The position numbers and the translations under genes were made by a program. Shown piece by piece: positions 1 to 9,971 of a stretch of 43,416 bases of DNA (its first letter is position 1; every line of letters begins with the position of its first letter). Source of the DNA: Bacteroidota bacterium (lineage in GTDB: Bacteria > Bacteroidota > Bacteroidia > Bacteroidales > FEN-979); contig JAPLDK010000036.1 of the NCBI GenBank assembly GCA_026391775.1, positions 1 through 43,416 on the forward strand, given 5' to 3'. The notes beneath the pieces are model-generated. The model was not told the origin of the DNA and ran no database searches. It worked only from the letters and a program-made list of their open reading frames with translations.

Positions 1-1692
1 AAGAAACGGGTCTGCTCTTACTTCGTCAAGATCAACTCCATCAGTGGAAAGGTGCAGATGCTGGTGAGAAAGATCGCCGACATAAAATATATCGTGGTCG
101 CCACCGAACAGGACGCCCTTCTACTCGAAAATAATCTCATCAAGAAATACCGTCCTCATTATAATGTAAGCCTGAAGGACGACAAGACCTTTCCCTGGAT
201 TTGCATTAAAAACGAACCATTCCCAAGGGTTTTCAGCACAAGAACCGTTATCCGTGACGGATCCCAGTATTTCGGGCCTTATGCGAACGTAAGGCTGATG
301 CATACCCTGCTTGACCTTACACGCCAGCTGTATCCGATACGCAACTGCAACCTGAAGCTGACTGAAAAGAATATAGCAGGCGGAAAGTTCAAAGTATGTC
401 TCGAATTTCATATTGGCAATTGCAAGGGCCCCTGCGAGAACTGGCAGAGCGCCGCAGATTACGACCAAAGCATTGCGGCTATCAAGGATATCATCAAGGG
501 TAATATTTCTTCTGTCGCCCGCCAGCTGCGGGAACTGATGATGAAATACGCCTCTGACCTTGAGTTCGAAAAAGCGCATATCGTTAAGGAAAAGCTTGAA
601 CTGCTTGATAAATACCAAAGCAAATCCACGGTTGTCAACCCGTCCATCAATGATGTGGATGTGTTTTCAATTATTGCCGACGGGCTTACTGCCTACGTCA
701 ATTATCTGAAAGTCATGAACGGTGCGATAATCCAGGTTCACACCATTGAACTGCAGAAGAAACTGGACGAAACGCCGGAAGAACTGCTGTCCATAGCAAT
801 TACAGATATACGACAGAGGTTTGAAAGCAATTCGCCGGAGATCATTCTGCCATTTATGCCCGAGTTTGAGATGCCGGGGGTTACCTATGTGATCCCGAAG
901 ATCGGCGACAAACGTAAGCTGCTGGATCTGTCGGAAAGGAATGTGAAATACTACCAGCTTGAAAAGGAAAAGCAGAAGGACTTGGTCGATCCCGAGCATA
1001 AAAGCAAAAGGATATTGGATACGATGATGAAAGACCTCAGGATGCCAGAACCTCCTGTCCATATTGAGTGTTTCGATAATTCAAACATACAGGGAAGTTT
1101 TCCCGTGGCTGCCATGGTTTGCTTTAAAAATGCCAGGCCCGATAAAAATGAATACAGGCATTTTAATATTAAAACTGTGGAAGGGCCCGATGATTTCGCA
1201 TCTATGGAAGAGATCATCTACAGGCGTTACAAACGGCAGTTGGAAGAAGAAAAACCATTGCCCCAGCTTATCGTTGTTGACGGAGGGAAGGGACAGCTGA
1301 GTTCGGCCCTGGAAAGTCTTGAAAAGCTTGGCCTCAAAGGGAAGATCACCATTATAGGCATTGCCAAGAAGCTGGAGGAGATCTATTACCCTAATGATCC
1401 CCTCCCCATGTACCTCGATAAAAAATCTGAGACCCTGAGGGTGATTCAGCAACTTCGTGATGAGGCCCACCGTTTTGGCATTACCCACCACCGCCGCCGC
1501 AGGGAGAAAGCAACATTGGCGCCCCAGCTTATGGAGATCGAAGGCATCGGCTATACCCTGAACCAGAAACTGCTCTGGAAATTCAAATCGGTGAAAAACA
1601 TCCGTGCAGCGTCCCTGGTTGATTTACAGGAAGTAATAGGAAAAGCGAAGGGAAAGGGCGTTTGGGAGCATTTTCATGAAAAGGAGATTTAG
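1..1692 (+). CDS. uvrC: UvrC, excinuclease ABC subunit C (5' end missing)
   Basis: Nuclease subunit of the UvrABC nucleotide excision repair complex, which cuts on both sides of a DNA lesion. The frame is open from base 1, so the start lies outside the window; the first residues (KKRVCSYF) match the end of the GIY-YIG nuclease domain. Then come a four-cysteine segment (ending in NCKGPC) matching the iron-sulfur ligands described for UvrC, a UVR helix pair that binds UvrB (around DLEFEKAHIVKEKLE), the RNase H-like second nuclease domain with CFDNSN, VVDGGKGQ and DEAHRFGI, and a C-terminal helix-hairpin-helix around IEGIGY. It stands alone on its strand and ends 90 bases before the convergent vanZ. 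Identification is secure; only the missing N-terminus limits it. Confidence 0.97.
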   Translation, partial: KKRVCSYFVKINSISGKVQMLVRKIADIKYIVVATEQDALLLENNLIKKYRPHYNVSLKDDKTFPWICIKNEPFPRVFSTRTVIRDGSQYFGPYANVRLMHTLLDLTRQLYPIRNCNLKLTEKNIAGGKFKVCLEFHIGNCKGPCENWQSAADYDQSIAAIKDIIKGNISSVARQLRELMMKYASDLEFEKAHIVKEKLELLDKYQSKSTVVNPSINDVDVFSIIADGLTAYVNYLKVMNGAIIQVHTIELQKKLDETPEELLSIAITDIRQRFESNSPEIILPFMPEFEMPGVTYVIPKIGDKRKLLDLSERNVKYYQLEKEKQKDLVDPEHKSKRILDTMMKDLRMPEPPVHIECFDNSNIQGSFPVAAMVCFKNARPDKNEYRHFNIKTVEGPDDFASMEEIIYRRYKRQLEEEKPLPQLIVVDGGKGQLSSALESLEKLGLKGKITIIGIAKKLEEIYYPNDPLPMYLDKKSETLRVIQQLRDEAHRFGITHHRRRREKATLAPQLMEIEGIGYTLNQKLLWKFKSVKNIRAASLVDLQEVIGKAKGKGVWEHFHEKEI

Positions 1693-1759
1693 AGGAACGC
1701 GGTGAGATACATGATGTTATTTAGAGCGAATTATATCGCAAAAGTCGCCTTGGGTATAA

Positions 1760-1775
1760 GATTACGAATGTAATC
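1760..1775. terminator. Short hairpin between convergent uvrC and vanZ
   Basis: GATTAC, a four-base GAAT loop, then GTAATC: a perfect 6-bp inverted repeat between the stops of two converging genes. There is no clear T-run on either side, so a role as a bidirectional terminator is only a guess from position. Confidence 0.25.
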
Positions 1776-1782
1776 ACGACCA

Positions 1783-2178
1783 TCAATCTTCGCTCAACAG
1801 GAACCGATGTGCCCATAAGGCTATCACAACGCCCAGGGTTCCAGCAGCATCTGCAAAAAAATCCTTCCAGTCGGCTGTTCTCATTGGAATTACCCAGCCC
1901 TGAAGCAGCTCTGTTGCACCACCAATAAATAAACTGATAGCCACAGCCCAGAATACGGCATAATTTCTGACGAAACCGGGATTTCCGGACCTGTCGAAAC
2001 CGCCAATCAACAGGAAAACAAAAACAGCGAAAATAAACAAGTGGATAAGCTTGTCGGGATGCAACCTGTCAATCCATACAGGAACCCTGGGGATTGCATC
2101 TCCGGGCATAAGAGTAAGGATAAGGATGAATAAACCCCAGAGGATACTCCATCGGTTATTTCTCAGAAAAGTGGTCAC
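1783..2178 (-). CDS. VanZ-like family membrane protein
   Basis: Small integral membrane protein of 131 residues with about four hydrophobic segments, matching the VanZ-like family. The family signature is visible as charged and polar motifs between helices: DKLIHLFIFAVF near residues 42-53 and an ATELLQGW...RTADWKDFFADAAGT stretch near 90-115. Members are named after VanZ of enterococcal teicoplanin resistance, but most, including those beside sprA, have no known function. The start codon is GTG, 16 bases after gcvH ends, so it is probably the last gene of the ruvA-sprA-gcvH-vanZ run, an order seen in many Bacteroidota. Family membership is fairly sure; function unknown. Confidence 0.85.
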   Translation of the reverse strand: MTTFLRNNRWSILWGLFILILTLMPGDAIPRVPVWIDRLHPDKLIHLFIFAVFVFLLIGGFDRSGNPGFVRNYAVFWAVAISLFIGGATELLQGWVIPMRTADWKDFFADAAGTLGVVIALWAHRFLLSED

Positions 2179-2194
2179 GAAACTATTATGGTAT

Positions 2195-2575
2195 TTACCC
2201 CTGGATCTGGGCCTGATACTGTTCGGGGCTTAACAATTCAGCTACATCCGCATCATTGTTGATTTTAATTTTTACGACCCAGCCCTCAATATAAGGGTCT
2301 TTGTTGATAATCTCGGGAGTGGTTGTAAGTGCCTCATTGAATTCAAGAACTTCCCCGCCTACCGGCATAAACATATCCGATACAGTTTTCACGGCTTCAA
2401 TGGTCCCAAATGCCTCATGTTTTTCAAGTATCTCACCAACGGTTTCAACTTCGATAAAAACAATATCTCCAAGTTCATGCTGGGCAAAATCGGTAATTCC
2501 GACGTAAGCATGTTCTCCATCAATTTTCAGCCATTCATGGTCCTTTGTGTACTTTAAATTAGCAGGAACGTTCAT
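2195..2575 (-). CDS. gcvH: Glycine cleavage system H protein
   Basis: Lipoyl carrier protein of the glycine cleavage complex: it shuttles the aminomethyl group of glycine between the P, T and L proteins in the cytoplasm. At 126 residues it has the normal length. The lipoylated lysine is K63 in the motif EAVKTVSDMF; the N-terminal YTKDHEW and the GITDFAQHELGDIVF stretch are typical. gcvP, gcvT and lpd are not in this window. Its position directly after sprA is a recurring arrangement in Bacteroidota with no known functional reason. A good -7 promoter box lies just upstream, so it may be transcribed independently of sprA. Confidence 0.97.
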   Translation of the reverse strand: MNVPANLKYTKDHEWLKIDGEHAYVGITDFAQHELGDIVFIEVETVGEILEKHEAFGTIEAVKTVSDMFMPVGGEVLEFNEALTTTPEIINKDPYIEGWVVKIKINNDADVAELLSPEQYQAQIQG

Positions 2576-2598
2576 AGTATTCAGATTTTAAGTTTTTT

Positions 2599-2606
2599 CA
2601 AAATTA
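2599..2606 (-). promoter_or_regulatory. Candidate -7 promoter box for gcvH
   Basis: TAATTTTG on the minus strand fits the Bacteroidota -7 consensus TAnnTTTG exactly and ends about 23 bases before the gcvH ATG. A TTGG lies 16-19 bases further upstream and could be the -33 element. It would let gcvH-vanZ be expressed apart from sprA. Motif match only. Confidence 0.45.
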
Positions 2607-2643
2607 CAATTTTTCTTCCATCCAATATCTTTGGTACAATAAA

Positions 2644-5600
2644 TTATTGCGACAGCGAGAACCTCAGCGACAATCCGCCCTGGGTGTTCGACGTCCGGTA
2701 CTGGTTTGAGACATATGGAGTGTTGATGTCCTTCTTGAAATAGAACTGGATGTTAAACTTCTGGCTTAAGTTATAATCGGCAGTAAAGTTGATATTCATG
2801 ACCTGCTGGCCGATTGAGATCTGGTTGATATCCTGGTCAACCCTGCGAAGCGTTGTGCGATTCTTCCGGATACTGAAATCCAGTTTGAGGTTCAGATCGC
2901 TTTTGGTCTTGGCTTTTTTGCCGCCACCAAGAACACCTGAGAAATTAAGCTTTATGCCTTTGATCCTGTATCCAAGGCCAACGATGAATTCACTGGATGC
3001 AACTTCTGTAAGCTGGTTGTTGGAAAAGCTGAAGCTCATGGTGCGCGATCGCCGCATTTCAAAATTGGCAAGGAGGCTGTTGATGAAACCCAGGTCAATT
3101 CGGATAAGCGGGCTGAATTGCTCGTTAATGGTCATCACCCCTATCTGGCGGCCCGGAATGAAATTCCCGGCATCATCCATTACATTCGGGTAGCCTTCCG
3201 CTTCGCCATACTTAATGTTCGAGACAAAGTTGCTCACAGTATAGGTACAGATATAGGCATGTGTTATCGTGAGGGTCCTCAGGAATGTCTTTATCCACGG
3301 AATTTTAGCCAATCCGTCATAGGTAAGCCTCCAGTTTGGCAAAGGAATGGCAGGGAAGGCGGTCAGCTTGATCTTGGAGGGATCCCTGCCCTTATATGCC
3401 GCCAGGAATGCAGTAGTTAGAACGTCCTGGTCAACAGGGCCATAGCCCACCGGGAATCCTGTGGAATCAATGATCCCTTTGGAATTAGGGTTCTGTGCGG
3501 CATACCTGTCGGCTATCTGTTTCCGGATCTGCTTAAGCTTTTCAAATGCAGGAGAAACCCCGAACTTATCCTGTTTATCAAAGGCCGTTGCGATCATGAT
3601 TGTCGACATGGTAAAAGTTCCCATCTGTGTTGGCGAAAACGGGTAAAACCCATCAAGTGAGGGAGACCATTTATAATATTCCTGCCTGGTTGTGGAATAA
3701 TTTTTCACAGCATTGACCTCAATCCGGAAATCCTTGAATGGTTCAACTGATACGCTTGCAGTGAAATTTTCTGTGAATTTATTGATATAAGCTGTGTTCA
3801 GCATGGTATCCTTCGTAATCCATCCACGTTCACCTGCTCTCTGCCTGATATCCTTCTGATCGCCGAATACGAATCCCAGTCCGGGGGCATTTTGAGACCA
3901 GTTATTTCCCAATGCTTCAGGACGGGGATAAAAACCCGGGAGCTGTATACCACTGGCCTGGCTGTATGTGAATTTGGCTGTCCTCACGGCCATGAGTACA
4001 CGCAAAGTTCCGTCAAGTATTTTCTTTCCGATATCCTTTTTGGGCTTCTGGCCTTTCAGCGAATCTTCGCTGGCTGTTTTTGTGTTTTTCTCAGAAAGTT
4101 TGGCCGGGCCCCTTTCGTTCTTCTGGTTTTTCTGCGACCCCGTATTGACCTTTTTAAGGTAAGGGATCTTGTTATACAGATTCACAAAATTAAAATTCCC
4201 ATTCAGGATCTTCGTACTGTTGTTCTCAGCAGTATTTCCGAAAGTTGATTGTATGGAAAGGGCGCTCCCGGTCCACCGGTAGCTTCCCTGATAGCCTGCT
4301 GTGAGAGATATCCAGTCAATAATAGGTATTTTTGATAAAGGCAGGTCCCAGGTTACACTGAATGCCTGGTTGTAATTGTTCATTGTTCCGAACGAAAAAA
4401 TCTGGTCCCAGACCTGTGAACGGTTTGAGCGGTCAATCACCCCTGGTGGTTCATTGATAAATGCCTGGGCATTGGCAATAAGGCTCACTTTCAGTGATTT
4501 GGCCAGGTCCCATTTCAGGTCATACAGCCTGCTCCAGTTCCAGGTTTTGATATAGAATGTTTCCATCGGAACAATGGCCTGGGTCTTGTTCCTGAACTTG
4601 CGGGATTCGAATTCCCTGTTCATGTCGGTTCTGAACGAAAACGACTTGGGCAGGTAATAGAAATTGAAATCCCGGAAGAGGGAAAGGTATTTCGATCTGA
4701 GAAATTTAGTTTTGCTTAATGGGGTGACTATAGGCGGGATAGCGCTGTAGTTATATCCTAAAGCTCCCAAATATTTTTTCTTGAGATCGTACTCTATATC
4801 GACATCCCTGTGAAAGATCTCCGAGTAAGCATAGCTGATGTTGAAGTTCTCAATGTCATATATCCTGGGCTTCTTAGTCATGTTGGTTTTTTCCTTCCTC
4901 ACATTCATGAGGTTGAAATTTTTCCGGTAAGTATATCCTTCTGTCAGCTGCCTGATTGAGTCCTTCTCCGATTTAGTGTTATAAACCTTCAGCACATCCG
5001 TAAGGTACAGGTCGGGGTTAAGGGGGTCGTACTTGGGAGTGTTTTTCTGCATTGAATAATCAAAATGCATAGGGATCCTGATACCTGTTTTGGCCGGGAA
5101 GAATTTGCCAAGTTCCAGGTCTGTGTCAAAGCCGAACATAGTAATGGCTTCCATGGCACGCTGGGTCTGTTTTTGTTCAAGGGAACCAAAGCCCGAGCTG
5201 GAGTAACTGCCGGTAAACTGCACCCGGCCCAGGTCGGCAAGATCAACGGCCAGCCTTGCCGTGGCGGCCCATCCTCCCTGTTTATTAAACCCGGTCAACC
5301 TTAACTCATCAACCCATATCTCGGCACATTTCTCCTGGCCGTCGTCATCCTTATTCTGCCCTCCTTTTTTCGGATTTCTCACACCAATCATAATGGATTT
5401 GACATCGCTGATTGTAGGAGAACCCACGACAGTGATCTTGTTTGCGCCATCCCATTCCGAATAGGGGTAGGAGAGGCTGACATTCGATCCATGCTGAGCT
5501 AAAACAACATAACGGTTATATTTGACCTGTACCAGTTTATTCAGGTCGATGTTGAATGCATTGGCATCGGGCCAGATGGCATCAGGGTTGTTCGAACTGG

Positions 5601-8600
5601 TTCCCCAGGGCGTGAACTGGAGTGGGATCTCATACTCGTAAAAGTTGTCAGTAAAGTCAGAACCTATCCTGATGAAAACAGTAAGGTCTCCAGTTTTAAC
5701 ATCTTGGCTTTCGATCGATTTTTCTGCATGAACGAACATGTTCAGAAACTTGAACTGGCGGAAGTCGAATTCACAAGTTTTATAAGCTCCGCGGGCATCC
5801 CCATCGACAAGGTTGCAGACTTTGAACGACATGGACTGTTCATTCAGCTTCTGCATATTGGTGGATCCCCAGTTGGTTTCCCGTTGAATCCCGGGAGGCA
5901 TCACATAAGGAATAGGTTCTTTGCTGCCGTTTTCTTCTATACTGACTGTAGCAATATCGAAGATGGTGTGGCTTTGCTGATTATCCGGGATGTATTCTCC
6001 CGGTGCCAGCAGGGAGTTCGTATATCTCCTCCACTCACCGCGTGTAAGCTCGAGGGTTGCAAAACGGCAAACGATAGGTCTCTGGAAATTCTTGAAGAAA
6101 ACACGCATAAAGCGGATAGATGTGAAATCAGAAATATTACCAACAATCTTATCGGGTGTCCTGATGGGAATTTTAAACTGGTACCATTTAACAGCACCCC
6201 TCTGGCCATCGGCCAGTGGGATATTGCTTGCATAATATACATTGTTGATGTAGTTCATTCCTGCCTGCATCTGGTCGCGGCGGAGGTGAACCACATACTG
6301 GTAATAGCGTTCAGCTTCACTCAGGGTGTTGTCCTTATTGATATCCTCGATATTCGGGATTGTTGTTGCAAGGGTAGGATAAGACTCAGGAGACTGGGAC
6401 TGTGTGGGTGAATTGCCATCGGGCCCGTTGAACATTTTATACCTCTGCAAAACACTGCTGTACACGGGGTCATTGTCATAGTCGGAGCCCCTGAAGTAGT
6501 GATAATCGTCGGCAGACGGGTCGGCAGAAGCATTTTTATATGCCTGTGAGCCCTGGCCGAAAGCATTCCTTACCTTGCTCACATAGTTCGTGTCAAAGAA
6601 AGTACGTTCATCAGAATCCATAAGGCCATCATAACCAACATCCTGATATGGCCTTGAAGCAGGGTCATTGTCAAACGCATCGACCAGGGCCTGCAAACTG
6701 GGGACCCTTCCCCAGATTGTAGTATCAACAAGAGCTTCTCCTGTCGAGGTATTTCTGGTATTGGAAGTAGTAGGCAGCCCGTTTTCATAGCTTTTCCTGC
6801 CGTCTCTCAAAATATCTTCAGAAACATCTCCGAGGTTGAAATAAAGTTCCCCCTGATTGGTGGAATCATAGGCAAATGGATCCATCATCCAGAATTCAAT
6901 ATACTGTACATTTGCTGCATCAAAGTCGGTGGTTTCTATCCTTCTCATAATGCCTCCCCAACGTGTCTCAGGGAAAGCCAGGGTTCCGTCCTGGTTGAGT
7001 CCCTTGGAAAATGCTGTCGGCTGAACATCATAATTATAATCACCTTTCTCCTGCGGATAATAGGCAAAGTTCAGAACTGCAAGGTTTACAGGCACACCGT
7101 TAAGTGGCTGTTTGTTGGGGAATACTTCTGTTTCCCAGACCTGTCTTACATAATGTGTCGAAAGCTCCTGAGTTGTTACATTGGGAGGGACCAGGCTGGT
7201 GTTTTTATCGTAAAACAGGGGGTCTATGATGTACCACGCAAGTTTCGCACGGTTGAAGCCGTATACCAGGCCTGTACCATTAGCTGCCTCGGGGAACATC
7301 CCGAGAGCAGTCTGCATCTGGGGCGTGGATGCCAAAAACCAGGTCCCTATATTTTTCAGATCGATAGTCGACTTTGCACCTTCAAAATCGTCGATGTATG
7401 TGGTCCCGGACTTACCGATGGCTTTGGAATGGCCCGGGATGAACTGAGCAAATTCAGCATCTATTGATACGTTGGATGGAGCTTTTGTTGCGATCAGGGG
7501 AAGGGCATCGACAAGCCGTGTGATCAGGCGTGACTGGGTACGGTACGAAAGGTTGACACCCCAGATAGTGTTCGACATAGGCTCATCCCCGTAATTAACC
7601 CTCTGGGTGAGAGGACGCTCATTCAGGTTCATGACAGTAGCGCCTATATTGAAATCCTTGTTCAGCTTATAATCCAGGTGGGCACCGATAAGGCGCTTGG
7701 TCTGGATGTTGAACATCTGGTTGCTCTCCATCGAGATGTTGATGGGTGTTCCCGAATTAAGCAGGCCCTCATTGATGATACGAACCCGGCCCAGGGTGTA
7801 ATCCACGGTATAATCCACATTCTCGGTAAGCTGAACACCACCAGCCGTTACCCTCACCGAACCCTGGGGCACATTAAGAGCATTCAGGGAGATCTCCGAA
7901 CCTGTGGTGGATTTATAAAATCCGTCCAGGACAAACTTGTTTTTATCGGGATATTGTCTGGCCTGCGATTTGGTCAGTGTATAAAGCGAGTCATAACAGT
8001 ATTTATTTGCAATAGCAAGTGACCCGCTGGGATCATTGGGATCAAATATCGAATCCCGTAATGACTGGCCAAACGGCTCAAGCACACTGAAAAATATCCT
8101 TCCGTTGGATGACTGGATGTTCCCTCCCATCGTAGCAGCCTGGTCCAGGAAGTCGAACATACCGTCGGGAGGAGGGTTCATCTGCATATTCAGGTTATCG
8201 AAGTTCAACACCCTGAGTAGTGGAACACCTTTAATACGGCTTTCACTGATATAAGCTGTTGGTACACCATTGGAGTTCCCATTGTAAAGCACATTCAGGG
8301 TGAAATCCTGGGATTGTACCTGGTATGCCCCCAGCGAATACACATTCTTCATCATGAGATTCCATAAGGGAATGCGTGTATTCAGCGAGGTACTCTTCAA
8401 CAGTTTTACAACGAGGTTTTTCGGAACGTTGATCCCCTGGTCGGAGAATTCACCCACCTGATAGATCTTGGGATCACCAACAATCTGGTACTGGAAAGAG
8501 ACTGCAAGGGTTTGATCGGAATTGAGATTTGTGTTGAGAGAAATAAAACCGAGTTTAAAGTTGAAGGTATACTCGGTCGGCAGAAGCTTACGGGCACTTT

Positions 8601-9921
8601 CGATCTTCTCAAAATCCTCACCCGAAACCAGGAAATACGGAGCGCCTTTAAGGTATTCGGTAACGGTATTGATATTGCGGACCTTGGCGGAGTCGGCGGA
8701 GGTCGACATTAACCTGGCAAAGAGGGTGTTCGAAGTATTAGAAGGTAGCGACTGCCCAGGATTAGGATAAAATTGCTGACGGTTATACGGATTAAATTCG
8801 CCCAGGTCCTGGAATGCTACAATGTTACGATTCTCTGTAACAGCGGCACCTATATTGGTAACCCAGACTTCAATTTTCACAATATTGACTGCAGAGTTGA
8901 TGATGGGTAGTGATTTCAGTGCTTCCCGGTAATGATCCCTAAAATACTGGGCAACGAAGAAGTGGCGGTTCTCTTCATATTCATCGGCCCTGAGTCGGAA
9001 CTTGTTGGTTTGTGCATTTCCCTGGACCACGATACTTTTGGTTTCGCTTTTCTGCTGGGAATAGAGGGCGGTGACACTGAGGCGGCCGAATCTCAGTTTG
9101 GCCTTTATACCAAAAAGGCTTTCGGTCCCCTTGATGAGTGTCGTATTCAGGGGCATGTTCACATTACCGCCTTCGATCAGCTGAATGATGTCATCTTCCT
9201 TCCCTTCATACTTCAATTTCAGGGTATTCTCAAAATCAAAAGTAGCCTGCGTATTGTAGTTTATCTTGAATTCGATCTTATCGCCTATCTTGGCGATCAC
9301 ATTCATCTGGATCTTTTCATCAAAATCAAAATTAGTCTGCCTCCTTTGGCGTGTATTCAACATGGGGTCATCCCTGCGGTTTGATACGATGCCGAAGTTA
9401 ATCTGTGCAGATCCCTGGGGACGGATGTCAACAGTATTGTTTCCGAATATTGTTTCAAAGAATTTTCCCGGGATATGGATCTTGGGGATCATTCCCCTTG
9501 AATTATCCATCCCGGCAGCCTCAGCCCTTTCCTTCCAGTAATTCTGTAAAAGGTTTTGCATATCCTGGTCCTGATACTCGCTGAACGACATGGTGGTGGG
9601 AATACGGTATGTCTCATTCCCAACTTTATAAAGATTGTAGTACTGGTTTGTTGACGGGTCGTATTCAACGACTGTCTTAATGTTTGCGGGGTTCTTCAGG
9701 TAAAGCGGATTTGTTTTTCCCTCTCCTGGAAGGGTAAGGTCATACGAAAACGGATATCTCAGGGTAGTGTCAGGGTTCTTGTTGGTATCAGCGGCAAATA
9801 GAAGTTCTGGGGTCCGTCCAAGGCTCTGCCCCGGCCGTCCGGAAAATGACGGCATCGCAAGACCTTGGAGAACCATTAAGACAAGACAGTATTTTACAGC
9901 AATGTTAATGTAATTCACCAA
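2644..9921 (-). CDS. sprA: SprA/Sov, type IX secretion outer-membrane translocon
   Basis: Giant outer-membrane beta-barrel that forms the T9SS protein-conducting channel (SprA in gliding Flavobacterium, Sov in Porphyromonas). It passes folded proteins carrying C-terminal sorting domains to the cell surface. The 2425 residues match the family's usual size. An N-terminal hydrophobic stretch (LVLMVLQGLAMPSF) serves as signal peptide. The body is a long series of amphipathic beta-strand segments with conserved blocks such as YIDDFEGAKSTIDL and EIWVDELRLTGF, and it ends in a barrel-like strand (GGLSLRFSLSQ). There is no ATG start: TTG at 9921 or GTG at 9918 are the only choices before an upstream in-frame stop. 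It lies 50 bases after ruvA. Its likely cargo in this window is the CTD proteins at 33786-40479. Confidence 0.95.
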   Translation of the reverse strand: MVNYINIAVKYCLVLMVLQGLAMPSFSGRPGQSLGRTPELLFAADTNKNPDTTLRYPFSYDLTLPGEGKTNPLYLKNPANIKTVVEYDPSTNQYYNLYKVGNETYRIPTTMSFSEYQDQDMQNLLQNYWKERAEAAGMDNSRGMIPKIHIPGKFFETIFGNNTVDIRPQGSAQINFGIVSNRRDDPMLNTRQRRQTNFDFDEKIQMNVIAKIGDKIEFKINYNTQATFDFENTLKLKYEGKEDDIIQLIEGGNVNMPLNTTLIKGTESLFGIKAKLRFGRLSVTALYSQQKSETKSIVVQGNAQTNKFRLRADEYEENRHFFVAQYFRDHYREALKSLPIINSAVNIVKIEVWVTNIGAAVTENRNIVAFQDLGEFNPYNRQQFYPNPGQSLPSNTSNTLFARLMSTSADSAKVRNINTVTEYLKGAPYFLVSGEDFEKIESARKLLPTEYTFNFKLGFISLNTNLNSDQTLAVSFQYQIVGDPKIYQVGEFSDQGINVPKNLVVKLLKSTSLNTRIPLWNLMMKNVYSLGAYQVQSQDFTLNVLYNGNSNGVPTAYISESRIKGVPLLRVLNFDNLNMQMNPPPDGMFDFLDQAATMGGNIQSSNGRIFFSVLEPFGQSLRDSIFDPNDPSGSLAIANKYCYDSLYTLTKSQARQYPDKNKFVLDGFYKSTTGSEISLNALNVPQGSVRVTAGGVQLTENVDYTVDYTLGRVRIINEGLLNSGTPINISMESNQMFNIQTKRLIGAHLDYKLNKDFNIGATVMNLNERPLTQRVNYGDEPMSNTIWGVNLSYRTQSRLITRLVDALPLIATKAPSNVSIDAEFAQFIPGHSKAIGKSGTTYIDDFEGAKSTIDLKNIGTWFLASTPQMQTALGMFPEAANGTGLVYGFNRAKLAWYIIDPLFYDKNTSLVPPNVTTQELSTHYVRQVWETEVFPNKQPLNGVPVNLAVLNFAYYPQEKGDYNYDVQPTAFSKGLNQDGTLAFPETRWGGIMRRIETTDFDAANVQYIEFWMMDPFAYDSTNQGELYFNLGDVSEDILRDGRKSYENGLPTTSNTRNTSTGEALVDTTIWGRVPSLQALVDAFDNDPASRPYQDVGYDGLMDSDERTFFDTNYVSKVRNAFGQGSQAYKNASADPSADDYHYFRGSDYDNDPVYSSVLQRYKMFNGPDGNSPTQSQSPESYPTLATTIPNIEDINKDNTLSEAERYYQYVVHLRRDQMQAGMNYINNVYYASNIPLADGQRGAVKWYQFKIPIRTPDKIVGNISDFTSIRFMRVFFKNFQRPIVCRFATLELTRGEWRRYTNSLLAPGEYIPDNQQSHTIFDIATVSIEENGSKEPIPYVMPPGIQRETNWGSTNMQKLNEQSMSFKVCNLVDGDARGAYKTCEFDFRQFKFLNMFVHAEKSIESQDVKTGDLTVFIRIGSDFTDNFYEYEIPLQFTPWGTSSNNPDAIWPDANAFNIDLNKLVQVKYNRYVVLAQHGSNVSLSYPYSEWDGANKITVVGSPTISDVKSIMIGVRNPKKGGQNKDDDGQEKCAEIWVDELRLTGFNKQGGWAATARLAVDLADLGRVQFTGSYSSSGFGSLEQKQTQRAMEAITMFGFDTDLELGKFFPAKTGIRIPMHFDYSMQKNTPKYDPLNPDLYLTDVLKVYNTKSEKDSIRQLTEGYTYRKNFNLMNVRKEKTNMTKKPRIYDIENFNISYAYSEIFHRDVDIEYDLKKKYLGALGYNYSAIPPIVTPLSKTKFLRSKYLSLFRDFNFYYLPKSFSFRTDMNREFESRKFRNKTQAIVPMETFYIKTWNWSRLYDLKWDLAKSLKVSLIANAQAFINEPPGVIDRSNRSQVWDQIFSFGTMNNYNQAFSVTWDLPLSKIPIIDWISLTAGYQGSYRWTGSALSIQSTFGNTAENNSTKILNGNFNFVNLYNKIPYLKKVNTGSQKNQKNERGPAKLSEKNTKTASEDSLKGQKPKKDIGKKILDGTLRVLMAVRTAKFTYSQASGIQLPGFYPRPEALGNNWSQNAPGLGFVFGDQKDIRQRAGERGWITKDTMLNTAYINKFTENFTASVSVEPFKDFRIEVNAVKNYSTTRQEYYKWSPSLDGFYPFSPTQMGTFTMSTIMIATAFDKQDKFGVSPAFEKLKQIRKQIADRYAAQNPNSKGIIDSTGFPVGYGPVDQDVLTTAFLAAYKGRDPSKIKLTAFPAIPLPNWRLTYDGLAKIPWIKTFLRTLTITHAYICTYTVSNFVSNIKYGEAEGYPNVMDDAGNFIPGRQIGVMTINEQFSPLIRIDLGFINSLLANFEMRRSRTMSFSFSNNQLTEVASSEFIVGLGYRIKGIKLNFSGVLGGGKKAKTKSDLNLKLDFSIRKNRTTLRRVDQDINQISIGQQVMNINFTADYNLSQKFNIQFYFKKDINTPYVSNQYRTSNTQGGLSLRFSLSQ

Positions 9922-9971
9922 TTCCGTTTTGTTCCGTTAGCCAAACTGAGTGAAATCAAATCAAACAAACG

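Noticed and set aside
3892-9541. Many plus-strand frames of 60-235 codons opposite sprA
   Set aside because: They lie entirely opposite a 2425-residue conserved gene, have no recognisable domains and are shadows of its codon bias.
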